From Diorhabda sublineata (Eukaryota > Arthropoda > Insecta > Coleoptera > Chrysomelidae), in the NCBI RefSeq assembly GCF_026230105.1, contig NC_079480.1:20626488-20690487 (forward strand): a stretch of 64,000 bases of DNA. Direction: 5' to 3'. Of this stretch, positions 32,902 through 47,600 are shown piece by piece. The notes under the pieces are model-generated. The model was not told the origin of the DNA, made no database searches, and saw only the letters and a program-made list of their open reading frames with translations. Within the stretch, counting starts at the first letter, position 1. Every line of letters starts with the position of its first letter. The position numbers were made by a program, and so were the translations under genes.

Positions 32902-35900
32902 TCAGATATCATCGAATAACATCGATTGAAGCCCTTTGAGGTCAACTGTCACTTTGTAATAATTGAAAATTTTCAAAGTCTATCTTCCTAATTTGAAGTC
33001 TCATTTCAACATTTCTCATATATTCGAGTGAGTTTGCATCTAACTTTGTCAGATATCATCGAATAACATCGATTGAAGCCCATTGAGGTCAACTGTCACT
33101 TTGTAATAATTGAAAATTTTCAAAGTCTATCTTCCTAATTTGTAGTCGAATTGCAACATTTCTCATATATTTGAGTGAGTTTGCATCTAACTTTGTCAGA
33201 TATCATCGAATAACATCGATTGAAGCCCATTGAGGTCAACTGTCACTTTGTAATAATTGAAAATTTTCAAAGTCTATCTTCCTAATTTGAAGTCGCATTT
33301 CAACATTTCTCATATATTCGAGTGAGTTTGCATCTAACTTTGTCAGATATCATCGATTAACATCCATTGAAGCCCATTGAGGTCAACTGTCACTTTGTAA
33401 TAATTGAAAATTTTCAAAGTCTATTTTCCTAATTTGAAGTCGCATTTCAACATTTCTCATATATTCGAGTGAGTTTGCATCTAACTTTGTCAGATATCAT
33501 CGAAAATAACATCGATTGAAGCCCATTGAGGTCAACTGTCACTTTGTAATAATTGAAAATTTTCAAAGTCTATCTTCCTAATTTGAAGTCGAATTTCAAC
33601 ATTTCTCATATATTTGAGTGAGTTTGCATCTAACTTTGTCAGATATCATCGAATAACATCGATTGAAGCCCATTGAGGTCAACTGTCACTTTGTAATAAT
33701 TGAAAATTTTCAAAGTCTATCTTCCTAATTTGAAGTCGCATTTCAACATTTCTCATATATTCGAGTGAGTTTGCATCTAACTTTGTCAGATATCATCGAA
33801 TAACATCCATTGAAGCCCATTGAGGTCAACTGTCACTTTGTAATAATTGAAAATTTTCAAAGTCTATCTTCCTAATTTGAAGTCGAATTTCAACATTTCT
33901 CATATATTTGAGTGAGTTTGCATCTAACTTTTTCAGATATCATCGAATAACATCGATTGAAGCCCTTTGAGGTCAACTGTCACTTTGTAATAATTGAAAA
34001 TTTTCAAAGTCTATCTTCCTAATTTGAAGTCGCATTTCAACATTTCTCATATATTCTAGTGAGTTTGCATCTAACTTTGTCAGATATCATCAAATAACAT
34101 CGATTGAAGCCCTTTGAGGTCAACTGTCACTTTGTAATAATTGAAAATTTTCAAAGTCTATCTTCCTAATTTGAAGTCGCATTTCAACATTTCTCATATA
34201 TTTGAGTGAGTTTGCATCTAACTTTGTCAGATATCATCGAATAACATCGATTGAAGCCCATTGAGGTCAACTGTCACTTTGTAATAATTGAAAATTTTCA
34301 AAGTCTATCTTCCTAATTTGAAGTCGCATTTCAACATTTCTCATATATTCTAGTGAGTTTGCATCTAACTTTGTCAGATATCATCAAATAACATCGATTG
34401 AAGCCCTTTGAGGTCAACTGTCACTTTGTAATAATTGAAAATTTTCAAAGTCTATCTTCCTAATTTGAAGTCGCATTTCAACATTTCTCATATATTCGAG
34501 TGAGTTTGCATCTAACTTTGTCAGATATCATCGAATAACATCGATTGAAGCCCTTTGAGGTCAACTGTCACTTTGTAATAATTGAAAATTTTCAAAGTCT
34601 ATCTTCCTAATTTGAAGTCGCATTTCAACATTTCTCATATATTCGAGTGAGTTTGCATCTAACTTTGTCAGATATCATCGAATAACATCCATTGAAGCCC
34701 ATTGAGGTTAACTGTCACTTTGTAATAATTGAAAATTTTCAAAGTCTATCTTCCTAATTTGAAGTCTCATTTCAACATTTCTCATATATTCGAGTGAGTT
34801 TGCATCTAACTTTGTCAGATATCATCGAATAACATCGATTGAAGCCCATTGAGGTCAACTGTCACTTTGTAATAATTGAAAATTTTCAAAGTCTATCTTC
34901 CTAATTTGTAGTCGAATTGCAACATTTCTCATATATTTGAGTGAGTTTGCATCTAACTTTGTCAGATATCATCGAATAACATCGATTGAAGCCCATTGAG
35001 GTCAACTGTCACTTTGTAATAATTGAAAATTTTCAAAGTCTATCTTCCTAATTTGAAGTCGCATTTCAACATTTCTCATATATTCTAGTGAGTTTGCATC
35101 TAACTTTGTCAGATATCATCAAATAACATCGATTGAAGCCCTTTGAGGTCAACTGTCACTTTGTAATAATTGAAAATTTTCAAAGTCTATCTTCCTAATT
35201 TGAAGTCGCATTTCAACATTTCTCATATATTTGAGTGAGTTTGCATCTAACTTTGTCAGATATCATCGAATAACATCGATTAAAGCCCATTGAGGTCAAC
35301 TGTCACTTTGTAATAATTGAAAATTTTCAAAGTCTATCTTCCTAATTTGAAGTCGCATTTCAACATTTCTCAAATATTCTAGTGAGTTTGCATCTAACTT
35401 TGTCAGATATCATCAAATAACATCGATTGAAGCCCTTTGAGGTCAACTGTCACTTTGTAATAATTGAAAATTTTCAAAGTCTATCTTCCTAATTTGAAGT
35501 CGCATTTCAACATTTCTCATATATTCGAGTGAGTTTGCATCTAACTTTGTCAGATATCATCGAATAACATCGATTGAAGCCCTTTGAGGTCAACTGTCAC
35601 TTTGTAATAATTGAAAATTTTCAAAGTCTATCTTCCTAATTTGAAGTCGCATTTCAACATTTCTCATATATTCGAGTGAGTTTGCATCTAACTTTGTCAG
35701 ATATCATCGAATAACATCCATTGAAGCCCATTGAGGTTAACTGTCACTTTGTAATAATTGAAAATTTTCAAAGTCTATCTTCCTAATTTGAAGTCTCATT
35801 TCAACATTTCTCATATATTCGAGTGAGTTTGCATCTAACTTTGTCAGATATCATCGAATAACATCGATTGAAGCCCATTGAGGTCAACTGTCACTTTGTA

Positions 35901-37265
35901 ATAATTGAAAATTTTCAAAGTCTATCTTCCTAATTTGTAGTCGAATTGCAACATTTCTCATATATTTGAGTGAGTTTGCATCTAACTTTGTCAGATATCA
36001 TCGAAAAACATCGATTGAAGCCCATTGAGGTCAACTGTCACTTTGTAATAATTGAAAATTTTCAAAGTCTATCTTCCTAATTTGAAGTCGCATTTCAACA
36101 TTTCTCATATATTCGAGTGAGTTTGCATCTAACTTTGTCAGATATCATCGATTAACATCGATTGAAGCCCATTGAGGTCAACTGTCACTTTGTAATAATT
36201 GAAAATTTTCAAAGTCTATCTTCCTAATTTGAAGTCGCATTTCAACATTTCTCATATATTCGAGTGAGTTTGCATCTAACTTTGTCAGATATCATCGATT
36301 AACATCCATTGAAGCCCATTGAGATCAACTGTCACTTTGTAATAATTGAAAATTTTCAAAGTCTATTTTCCTAATTTGAAGTCGCATTTCAACATTTCTC
36401 ATATATTCGAGTGAGTTTGCATCTAACTTTGTCAGATATCATCGATTAACATCCATTGAAGCCCATTGAGGTCAACTGTCACTTTGTAATAATTGAAAAT
36501 TTTCAAAGTCTATCTTCCTAATTTGAAGTCGCATTTCAACATTTCTCATATATTTGAGTGAGTTTGCATCTAACTTTGTCAGATATCATCGAATAACATC
36601 GATTGAAGCCCTTTGAGGTCAACTGTCACTTTGTAATAATTGAAAATTTTCAAAGTCTATCTTCCTAATTTGAAGTCGAATTTCAACATTTCTCATATAT
36701 TTGAGTGAGTTTGCATCTAACTTTGTCAGATATCATCGAATAACATCGATTGAAGCCCATTGAGGTCAACTGTCACTTTGTAATAATTGAAAATTTTCAA
36801 AGTCTATCTTCCTAATTTGAAGTCGCATTTCAACATTTCTCATATATTCGAGTGAGTTTGCATCTAACTTTGTCAGATATCATCGAATAACATCCATTGA
36901 AGCCCATTGAGGTCAACTGTCACTTTGTAATAATTGAAAATTTTCAAAGTCTATTTTCCTAATTTGAAGTCGCATTTCAACATTTCTCATATATTCGAGT
37001 GAGTTTGCATCTAACTTTGTCAGATATCATCGAATAACATCGATTGAAGCCCTTTGAGGTCAACTGTCACTTTGTAATAATTGAAAATTTTCGAAGTCTA
37101 TCTTCCTAATTTGAAGTCGCATTTCAACATTTCTCATATATTCGAGTGAGTTTGCATCTAACTTTGTCAGATATCATCGAATAACATCGATTGAAGCCCA
37201 TTGAGATCCACTGTCACTTTGTAATAATTGAAAATTTTCAAAGTCTATCTTCCTAATTTGAAGTC
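32902..37265 (+). repeat. Recopied block R4, right copy (4.4 kb)
   Basis: Second copy of the block at 23,933-29,325, shorter by one 1,029-bp (7-monomer) unit. It holds the third CGAAAATAAC monomer (33,373-33,521), A65T monomers at 33,140, 34,906 and 35,935, CATCGATTAAAGCCC at about 35,275, CGAAAAACATCG at about 36,003 and TTTTCGAAG at about 37,091. It lacks the private CTGTTAC and CAAAGTTTATC changes of the left copy. Confidence 0.88.
33373..33521 (+). repeat. 149-bp monomer (2-bp insertion), third occurrence
   Basis: Same CGAAAATAAC insertion near 33,503, 8,969 bp after the second occurrence, and part of the R4 right copy. Confidence 0.93.
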
Positions 37266-39548
37266 GCATTTCAACATTTCTCATATATTCGAGTGAGTTT
37301 GCATCTAACTTTGTCAGATATCATCGAATAACATCCATTGAAGCCCATTGAGGTCAACTGTCACTTTGTAATAATTGAAAATTTTCAAAGTCTATTTTCC
37401 TAATTTGAAGTCGCATTTCAACATTTCTCATATATTCGAGTGAGTTTGCATCTAACTTTGTCAGATATCATCGAATAACATCCATTGAAGCCCATTGAGG
37501 TTAACTGTCACTTTGTAATAATTGAAAATTTTCAAAGTCTATCTTCTTAACTTGAAGTCGAATTTCAACATTTCTCATATATTTGAGTGAGTTTGCATCT
37601 AACTTTGTCAGATATCATCGAATAACATCGATTGAAGCCCATTGAGATCCACTGTCACTTTGTAATAATTGAAAATTTTCAAAGTCTATCTTCCTAATTT
37701 GAAGTCGCATTTCAACATTTCTCATATATTCGAGTGAGTTTGCATCTAACTTTGTCAGATATCATCGAATAACATCGATTGAAGCCCATTGAGGTCAACT
37801 GTCACTTTGTAATAATTGAAAATTTTCAAAGTCTATTTTCCTAATTTGAAGTCGCATTTCAACATTTCTCATATATTCGAGTGAGTTTGCATCTAACTTT
37901 GTCAGATATCATCGAATAACATCCATTGAAGCCCATTGAGGTTAACTGTCACTTTGTAATAATTGAAAATTTTCAAAGTCTATCTTCCTAATTTGAAGTC
38001 TCATTTCAACATTTCTCATATATTTGAGTGAGTTTGCATCTAACTTTGTCAGATATCATCGAATAACATCGATTGAAGCCCTTTGAGGTCAACTGTCACT
38101 TTGTAATAATTGAAAATTTTCAAAGTCTATCTTCCTAACTTGAAGTCGAATTTCAACATTTCTCATATATTTGAGTGAGTTTGCATCTAACTTTGTCAGA
38201 TATCATCTAATAACATCGATTGAAGCCCATTGAGATCCACTGTCACTTTGTAATAATTGAAAATTTTCAAAGTCTATTTTCCTAATTTGAAGTCGCATTT
38301 CAACATTTCTCATATATTCGAGTGAGTTTGCATCTAACTTTGTCAGATATCATCGAATAACATCCATTGAAGCCCATTGAGGTTAACTGTCACTTTGTAA
38401 TAATTGAAAATTTTCAAAGTCTATCTTCCTAATTTGAAGTCTCATTTCAACATTTCTCATATATTCGAGTGAGTTTGCATCTAACTTTGTCAGATATCAT
38501 CGAATAACATCGATTGAAGCCCTTTGAGGTCAACTGTCACTTTGTAATAATTGAAAATTTTCAAAGTCTATCTTCCTAATTTGAAGTCGAATTTCAACAT
38601 TTCTCATATATTTGAGTGAGTTTGCATCTAACTTTGTCAGATATCATCGAATAACATCGATTGAAGCCCATTGAGATCCACTGTCACTTTGTAATAATTG
38701 AAAATTTTCAAAGTCTATCTTCCTAATTTGAAGTCGCATTTCAACATTTCTCATATATTCGAGTGAGTTTGCATCTAACTTTGACAGATATCATCGAATA
38801 ACATCGATTGAAGCCCATTGAGGTCAACTGTCACTTTGTAATAATTGAAAATTTTCAAAGTCTATTTTCCTAATTTGAAGTCGCATTTCAACATTTCTCA
38901 TATATTCGAGTGAGTTTGCATCTAACTTTGTCAGATATCATCGAATAACATCGATTGAAGCCCATTGAGATCCACTGTCACTTTGTAATAATTGAAAATT
39001 TTCAAAGTCTATCTTCCTAATTTGAAGTCTCATTTCAACATTTCTCATATATTTGAGTGAGTTTGCATCTAACTTTGTCAGATATCATCGAATAACATCG
39101 ATTGAAGCCCTTTGAGGTCAACTGTCACTTTGTAATAATTGAAAATTTTCAAAGTCTATCTTCCTAATTTGAAGTCTCATTTCAACATTTCTCATATATT
39201 CGAGTGAGTTTGCATCTAACTTTGTCAGATATCATCGAATAACATCGATTGAAGCCCATTGAGGTCAACTGTCACTTTGTAATAATTGAAAATTTTCAAA
39301 GTCTATCTTCCTAATTTGTAGTCGAATTGCAACATTTCTCATATATTTGAGTGAGTTTGCATCTAACTTTGTCAGATATCATCGAATAACATCGATTGAA
39401 GCCCATTGAGGTCAACTGTCACTTTGTAATATTTGAAAATTTTCAAAGTCTATCTTCCTAATTTGAAGTCGCATTTCAACATTTCTCATATATTCGAGTG
39501 AGTTTGCATCTAACTTTGTCAGATATCATCGATTAACATCCATTGAAG

Positions 39549-39691
39549 CCCATTGAGGTCAACTGTCACTTTGTAATAATTGAAAATTTTCAAAGTCTAT
39601 TTTCCTAATTTGAAGTCGCATTTCAACATTTCTCATATATTCGAGTGAGTTTGCATCTATGTCAGATATCATCGAATAACATCGATTGAAG
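39549..39691 (+). repeat. 143-bp monomer (4-bp deletion in ACTTT region)
   Basis: The sequence GCATCTATGTCAGAT replaces GCATCTAACTTTGTCAGAT, a 4-bp loss at monomer positions 111-116. It is unique in the window and removes the second ACTTTGT element of the monomer. It lies near the zone B/C change. Confidence 0.93.
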
Positions 39692-41512
39692 CCCATTGAG
39701 GTCAACTGTCACTTTGTAATAATTGAAAATTTTCAAAGTCTATCTTCCTAATTTGTAGTCGAATTGCAACATTTCTCATATATTTGAGTGAGTTTGCATC
39801 TAACTTTGTCAGATATCATCGAATAACATCGATTGAAGCCCATTGAGGTCAACTGTCACTTTGTAATAATTGAAAATTTTCAAAGTCTATCTTCCTAATT
39901 TGAAGTCGCATTTCAACATTTCTCATATATTCGAGTGAGTTTGCATCTAACTTTGTCAGATATCATCGATTAACATCCATTGAAGCCCATTGAGATCAAC
40001 TGTCACTTTGTAATAATTGAAAATTTTCAAAGTCTATTTTCCTAATTTGAAGTCGCATTTCAACATTTCTCATATATTCGAGTGAGTTTGCATCTAACTT
40101 TGTCAGATATCATCGATTAACATCCATTGAAGCCCATTGAGGTCAACTGTCACTTTGTAACAATTGAAAATTTTCAAAGTCTATCTTCCTAATTTGAAGT
40201 CGCATTTCAACATTTCTCATATATTTGAGTGAGTTTGCATCTAACTTTGTCAGATATCATCGAATAACATCGATTGAAGCCCTTTGAGGTCAACTGTCAC
40301 TTTGTAATAATTGAAAATTTTCAAAGTCTATCTTCCTAACTTGAAGTCGAATTTCAACATTTCTCATATATTTGAGTGAGTTTGCATCTAACTTTGTCAG
40401 ATATCATCGAATAACATCGATTGAAGCCCATTGAGATCCACTGTCACTTTGTAATAATTGAAAATTTTCAAAGTCTATCTTCCTAATTTGAAGTCGCATT
40501 TCAACATTTCTCATATATTCGAGTGAGTTTGCATCTAACTTTGTCAGATATCATCGAATAACATCCATTGAAGCCCATTGAGGTCAACTGTCACTTTGTA
40601 ATAATTGAAAATTTTCAAAGTCTATTTTCCTAATTTGAAGTCGCATTTCAACATTTCTCATATATTCGAGTGAGTTTGCATCTAACTTTGTCAGATATCA
40701 TCGAATAACATCCATTGAAGCCCATTGAGGTTAACTGTCACTTTGTAATAATTGAAAATTTTCGAAGTCTATCTTCCTAATTTGAAGTCGCATTTCAACA
40801 TTTCTCATATATTCGAGTGAGTTTGCATCTAACTTTGTCAGATATCATCGAATAACATCGATTGAAGCCCATTGAGGTCAACTGTCACTTTGTAATAATT
40901 GAAAATTTTCAAAGTCTATTTTCCTAATTTGAAGTCGCATTTCAACATTTCTCATATATTCGAGTGAGTTTGCATCTAACTTTGTCAGATATCATCGAAT
41001 AACATCGATTGAAGCCCATTGAGGTCAACTGTCACTTTGTAATAATTGAAAATTTTCAAAGTCTATCTTCCTAATTTGAAGTCGCATTTCAACATTTCTC
41101 ATATATTCGAGTGAGTTTGCATCTAACTTTGTCAGATATCATCGATTAACATCCATTGAAGCCCATTGAGGTCAACTGTCACTTTGTAATAATTGAAAAT
41201 TTTCAAAGTCTATTTTCCTAATTTGAAGTCGCATTTCAACATTTCTCATATATTCGAGTGAGTTTGCATCTAACTTTGTCAGATATCATCGAATAACATC
41301 CATTGAAGCCCATTGAGGTCAACTGTCACTTTGTAATAATTGAAAATTTTCAAAGTCTATTTTCCTAATTTGAAGTCGCATTTCAACATTTCTCATATAT
41401 TCGAGTGAGTTTGCATCTAACTTTGTCAGATATCATCGAATAACATCCATTGAAGCCCATTGAGGTCAACTGTCACTTTGTAATAATTGAAAATTTTCAA
41501 AGTCTATTTTAG

Positions 41513-43799
41513 TAATTTGAAGTCGCATTTCAACATTTCTCATATATTCGAGTGAGTTTGCATCTAACTTTGTCAGATATCATCGAATAACATCGATTGA
41601 AGCCCTTTGAGGTCAACTGTCACTTTGTAATAATTGAAAATTTTCAAAGTCTATCTTCCTAACTTGAAGTCGAATTTCAACATTTCTCATATATTTGAGT
41701 GAGTTTGCATCTAACTTTGTCAGATATCATCGAATAACATCGATTGAAGCCCATTGAGATCCACTGTCACTTTGTAATAATTGAAAATTTTCAAAGTCTA
41801 TTTTCCTAATTTGAAGTCGCATTTCAACATTTCTCATATATTCGAGTGAGTTTGCATCTAACTTTGTCAGATATCATCGAATAACATCCATTGAAGCCCA
41901 TTGAGGTTAACTGTCACTTTGTAATAATTGAAAATTTTCGAAGTCTATCTTCCTAATTTGAAGTCGCATTTCAACATTTCTCATATATTCGAGTGAGTTT
42001 GCATCTAACTTTGTCAGATATCATCGAATAACATCGATTGAAGCCCATTGAGGTCAACTGTCACTTTGTAATAATTGAAAATTTTCAAAGTCTATTTTCC
42101 TAATTTGAAGTCGCATTTCAACATTTCTCATATATTCGAGTGAGTTTGCATCTAACTTTGTCAGATATCATCGAATAACATCCATTGAAGCCCATTGAGG
42201 TTAACTGTCACTTTGTAATAATTGAAAATTTTCAAAGTCTATCTTCCTAATTTGAAGTCGCATTTCAACATTTCTCATATATTCGAGTGAGTTTGCATCT
42301 AACTTTGTCAGATATCATCGATTAACATCCATTGAAGCCCATTGAGGTCAACTGTCACTTTGTAATAATTGAAAATTTTCAAAGTCTATTTTCCTAATTT
42401 GAAGTCGCATTTCAACATTTCTCATATATTCGAGTGAGTTTGCATCTAACTTTGTCAGATATCATCGAATAACATCCATTGAAGCCCATTGAGGTCAACT
42501 GTCACTTTGTAATAATTGAAAATTTTCAAAGTCTATTTTCCTAATTTGAAGTCGCATTTCAACATTTCTCATATATTCGAGTGAGTTTGCATCTAACTTT
42601 GTCAGATATCATCGATTTACATCCATTGAAGCCCATTGAGGTCAACTGTCACTTTGTAATAATTGAAAATTTTCAAAGTCTATCTTCCTAACTTGAAGTC
42701 GAATTTCAACATTTCTCATATATTTGAGTGAGTTTGCATCTAACTTTGTCAGATATCATCGAATAACATCGATTGAAGCCCATTGAGATCCACTGTCACT
42801 TTGTAATAATTGAAAATTTTCAAAGTCTATTTTCCTAATTTGAAGTCGCATTTCAACATTTCTCATATATTCGAGTGAGTTTGCATCTAACTTTGTCAGA
42901 TATCATCGAATAACATCCATTGAAGCCCATTGAGGTTAACTGTCACTTTGTAATAATTGAAAATTTTCGAAGTCTATCTTCCTAATTTGAAGTCGCATTT
43001 CAACATTTCTCATATATTCGAGTGAGTTTGCATCTAACTTTGTCAGATATCATCGAATAACATCGATTGAAGCCCATTGAGGTCAACTGTCACTTTGTAA
43101 TAATTGAAAATTTTCAAAGTCTATTTTCCTAATTTGAAGTCGCATTTCAACATTTCTCATATATTCGAGTGAGTTTGCATCTAACTTTGTCAGATATCAT
43201 CGAATAACATCCATTGAAGCCCATTGAGGTTAACTGTCACTTTGTAATAATTGAAAATTTTCAAAGTCTATCTTCCTAATTTGAAGTCGCATTTCAACAT
43301 TTCTCATATATTCGAGTGAGTTTGCATCTAACTTTGTCAGATATCATCGATTAACATCCATTGAAGCCCATTGAGGTCAACTGTCACTTTGTAATAATTG
43401 AAAATTTTCAAAGTCTATTTTCCTAATTTGAAGTCGCATTTCAACATTTCTCATATATTCGAGTGAGTTTGCATCTAACTTTGTCAGATATCATCGAATA
43501 ACATCCATTGAAGCCCATTGAGGTCAACTGTCACTTTGTAATAATTGAAAATTTTCAAAGTCTATTTTCCTAATTTGAAGTCGCATTTCAACATTTCTCA
43601 TATATTCGAGTGAGTTTGCATCTAACTTTGTCAGATATCATCGATTAACATCCATTGAAGCCCATTGAGGTCAACTGTCACTTTGTAATAATTGAAAATT
43701 TTCAAAGTCTATTTTCCTAATTTGAAGTCGCATTTCAACATTTCTCATATATTCGAGTGAGTTTGCATCTAACTTTGTCAGATATCATCGAATAACATC
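41513..43799 (+). repeat. Recopied segment matching 44,306-46,592 (19-monomer offset)
   Basis: The offset is 2,793 bp, exactly 19 monomers. Shared markers are TAACTTG (41,661/44,454 and 42,690/45,483), TTTTCGAAG and ATCGATTTAC (42,611/45,404). The left end is set by a private CTATTTTAGTAATTTG change at about 41,511 and the right end by CATCC versus CATCG. The segment contains two 7-monomer cycles (starts 41,661 and 42,690). Confidence 0.88.
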
Positions 43800-44674
43800 C
43801 ATTGAAGCCCATTGAGGTCAACTGTCACTTTGTAATAATTGAAAATTTTCAAAGTCTATTTTCCTAATTTGAAGTCGCATTTCAACATTTCTCATATATT
43901 CGAGTGAGTTTGCATCTAACTTTGTCAGATATCATCGATTAACATCCATTGAAGCCCATTGAGGTCAACTGTCACTTTGTAATAATTGAAAATTTTCAAA
44001 GTCTATTTTCCTAATTTGAAGTCGCATTTCAACATTTCTCATATATTCGAGTGAGTTTGCATCTAACTTTGTCAGATATCATCGAATAACATCCATTGAA
44101 GCCCATTGAGGTCAACTGTCACTTTGTAATAATTGAAAATTTTCAAAGTCTATTTTCCTAATTTGAAGTCGCATTTCAACATTTCTCATATATTCGAGTG
44201 AGTTTGCATCTAACTTTGTCAGATATCATCGAATAACATCCATTGAAGCCCATTGAGGTCAACTGTCACTTTGTAATAATTGAAAATTTTCAAAGTCTAT
44301 TTTCCTAATTTGAAGTCGCATTTCAACATTTCTCATATATTCGAGTGAGTTTGCATCTAACTTTGTCAGATATCATCGAATAACATCGATTGAAGCCCTT
44401 TGAGGTCAACTGTCACTTTGTAATAATTGAAAATTTTCAAAGTCTATCTTCCTAACTTGAAGTCGAATTTCAACATTTCTCATATATTTGAGTGAGTTTG
44501 CATCTAACTTTGTCAGATATCATCGAATAACATCGATTGAAGCCCATTGAGATCCACTGTCACTTTGTAATAATTGAAAATTTTCAAAGTCTATTTTCCT
44601 AATTTGAAGTCGCATTTCAACATTTCTCATATATTCGAGTGAGTTTGCATCTAACTTTGTCAGATATCATCGAA

Positions 44675-47600
44675 TAACATCCATTGAAGCCCATTGAGGT
44701 TAACTGTCACTTTGTAATAATTGAAAATTTTCGAAGTCTATCTTCCTAATTTGAAGTCGCATTTCAACATTTCTCATATATTCGAGTGAGTTTGCATCTA
44801 ACTTTGTCAGATATCATCGAATAACATCGATTGAAGCCCATTGAGGTCAACTGTCACTTTGTAATAATTGAAAATTTTCAAAGTCTATTTTCCTAATTTG
44901 AAGTCGCATTTCAACATTTCTCATATATTCGAGTGAGTTTGCATCTAACTTTGTCAGATATCATCGAATAACATCCATTGAAGCCCATTGAGGTTAACTG
45001 TCACTTTGTAATAATTGAAAATTTTCAAAGTCTATCTTCCTAATTTGAAGTCGCATTTCAACATTTCTCATATATTCGAGTGAGTTTGCATCTAACTTTG
45101 TCAGATATCATCGATTAACATCCATTGAAGCCCATTGAGGTCAACTGTCACTTTGTAATAATTGAAAATTTTCAAAGTCTATTTTCCTAATTTGAAGTCG
45201 CATTTCAACATTTCTCATATATTCGAGTGAGTTTGCATCTAACTTTGTCAGATATCATCGAATAACATCCATTGAAGCCCATTGAGGTCAACTGTCACTT
45301 TGTAATAATTGAAAATTTTCAAAGTCTATTTTCCTAATTTGAAGTCGCATTTCAACATTTCTCATATATTCGAGTGAGTTTGCATCTAACTTTGTCAGAT
45401 ATCATCGATTTACATCCATTGAAGCCCATTGAGGTCAACTGTCACTTTGTAATAATTGAAAATTTTCAAAGTCTATCTTCCTAACTTGAAGTCGAATTTC
45501 AACATTTCTCATATATTTGAGTGAGTTTGCATCTAACTTTGTCAGATATCATCGAATAACATCGATTGAAGCCCATTGAGATCCACTGTCACTTTGTAAT
45601 AATTGAAAATTTTCAAAGTCTATTTTCCTAATTTGAAGTCGCATTTCAACATTTCTCATATATTCGAGTGAGTTTGCATCTAACTTTGTCAGATATCATC
45701 GAATAACATCCATTGAAGCCCATTGAGGTTAACTGTCACTTTGTAATAATTGAAAATTTTCGAAGTCTATCTTCCTAATTTGAAGTCGCATTTCAACATT
45801 TCTCATATATTCGAGTGAGTTTGCATCTAACTTTGTCAGATATCATCGAATAACATCGATTGAAGCCCATTGAGGTCAACTGTCACTTTGTAATAATTGA
45901 AAATTTTCAAAGTCTATTTTCCTAATTTGAAGTCGCATTTCAACATTTCTCATATATTCGAGTGAGTTTGCATCTAACTTTGTCAGATATCATCGAATAA
46001 CATCCATTGAAGCCCATTGAGGTTAACTGTCACTTTGTAATAATTGAAAATTTTCAAAGTCTATCTTCCTAATTTGAAGTCGCATTTCAACATTTCTCAT
46101 ATATTCGAGTGAGTTTGCATCTAACTTTGTCAGATATCATCGATTAACATCCATTGAAGCCCATTGAGGTCAACTGTCACTTTGTAATAATTGAAAATTT
46201 TCAAAGTCTATTTTCCTAATTTGAAGTCGCATTTCAACATTTCTCATATATTCGAGTGAGTTTGCATCTAACTTTGTCAGATATCATCGAATAACATCCA
46301 TTGAAGCCCATTGAGGTCAACTGTCACTTTGTAATAATTGAAAATTTTCAAAGTCTATTTTCCTAATTTGAAGTCGCATTTCAACATTTCTCATATATTC
46401 GAGTGAGTTTGCATCTAACTTTGTCAGATATCATCGATTAACATCCATTGAAGCCCATTGAGGTCAACTGTCACTTTGTAATAATTGAAAATTTTCAAAG
46501 TCTATTTTCCTAATTTGAAGTCGCATTTCAACATTTCTCATATATTCGAGTGAGTTTGCATCTAACTTTGTCAGATATCATCGAATAACATCGATTGAAG
46601 CCCTTTGAGGTCAACTGTCACTTTGTAATAATTGAAAATTTTCAAAGTCTATCTTCCTAACTTGAAGTCGAATTTCAACATTTCTCATATATTTGAGTGA
46701 GTTTGCATCTAACTTTGTCAGATATCATCGAATAACATCGATTGAAGCCCATTGAGATCCACTGTCACTTTGTAATAATTGAAAATTTTCAAAGTCTATT
46801 TTCCTAATTTGAAGTCGCATTTCAACATTTCTCATATATTCGAGTGAGTTTGCATCTAACTTTGTCAGATATCATCGAATAACATCCATTGAAGCCCATT
46901 GAGGTTAACTGTCACTTTGTAATAATTGAAAATTTTCGAAGTCTATCTTCCTAATTTGAAGTCGCATTTCAACATTTCTCATATATTCGAGTGAGTTTGC
47001 ATCTAACTTTGTCAGATATCATCGAATAACATCGATTGAAGCCCATTGAGGTCAACTGTCACTTTGTAATAATTGAAAATTTTCAAAGTCTATTTTCCTA
47101 ATTTGAAGTCGCATTTCAACATTTCTCATATATTCGAGTGAGTTTGCATCTAACTTTGTCAGATATCATCGAATAACATCCATTGAAGCCCATTGAGGTT
47201 AACTGTCACTTTGTAATGATTGAAAATTTTCAAAGTCTATCTTCCTAATTTGAAGTCGCATTTCAACATTTCTCATATATTCGAGTGAGTTTGCATCTAA
47301 CTTTGTCAGATATCATCGATTAACATCCATTGAAGCCCATTGAGGTCAACTGTCACTTTGTAATAATTGAAAATTTTCAAAGTCTATTTTCCTAATTTGA
47401 AGTCGCATTTCAACATTTCTCATATATTCGAGTGAGTTTGCATCTAACTTTGTCAGATATCATCGAATAACATCCATTGAAGCCCATTGAGGTCAACTGT
47501 CACTTTGTAATAATTGAAAATTTTCAAAGTCTATTTTCCTAATTTGAAGTCGCATTTCAACATTTCTCATATATTCGAGTGAGTTTGCATCTAACTTTGT

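Larger units (their letters stand above)
20641..39770 (+). repeat. Zone B: A65T/GAATTGCAAC monomer population
   Basis: This zone is bounded by the first and last monomers with TTTGTAGTCGAATTGCAAC (A65T, C71A and T75G), whose TTGTAG begins at 20,641, 23,140, 24,171, 25,937, 26,966, 27,995, 33,140, 34,906, 35,935, 39,316 and 39,753. New variants enter here: A132T (CGATTAAC, first at about 20,856), C53T (CTATTTTCC), C12T (GAGGTTAAC), GAGATCCAC, G70T (GTCTCATTT), T61C (TAACTTG) and A44G. Zone A markers T33G and TTGGAG are absent. Spacing of the A65T monomers is often 7 or 12 monomers, revealing a higher-order organisation. Confidence 0.78.
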
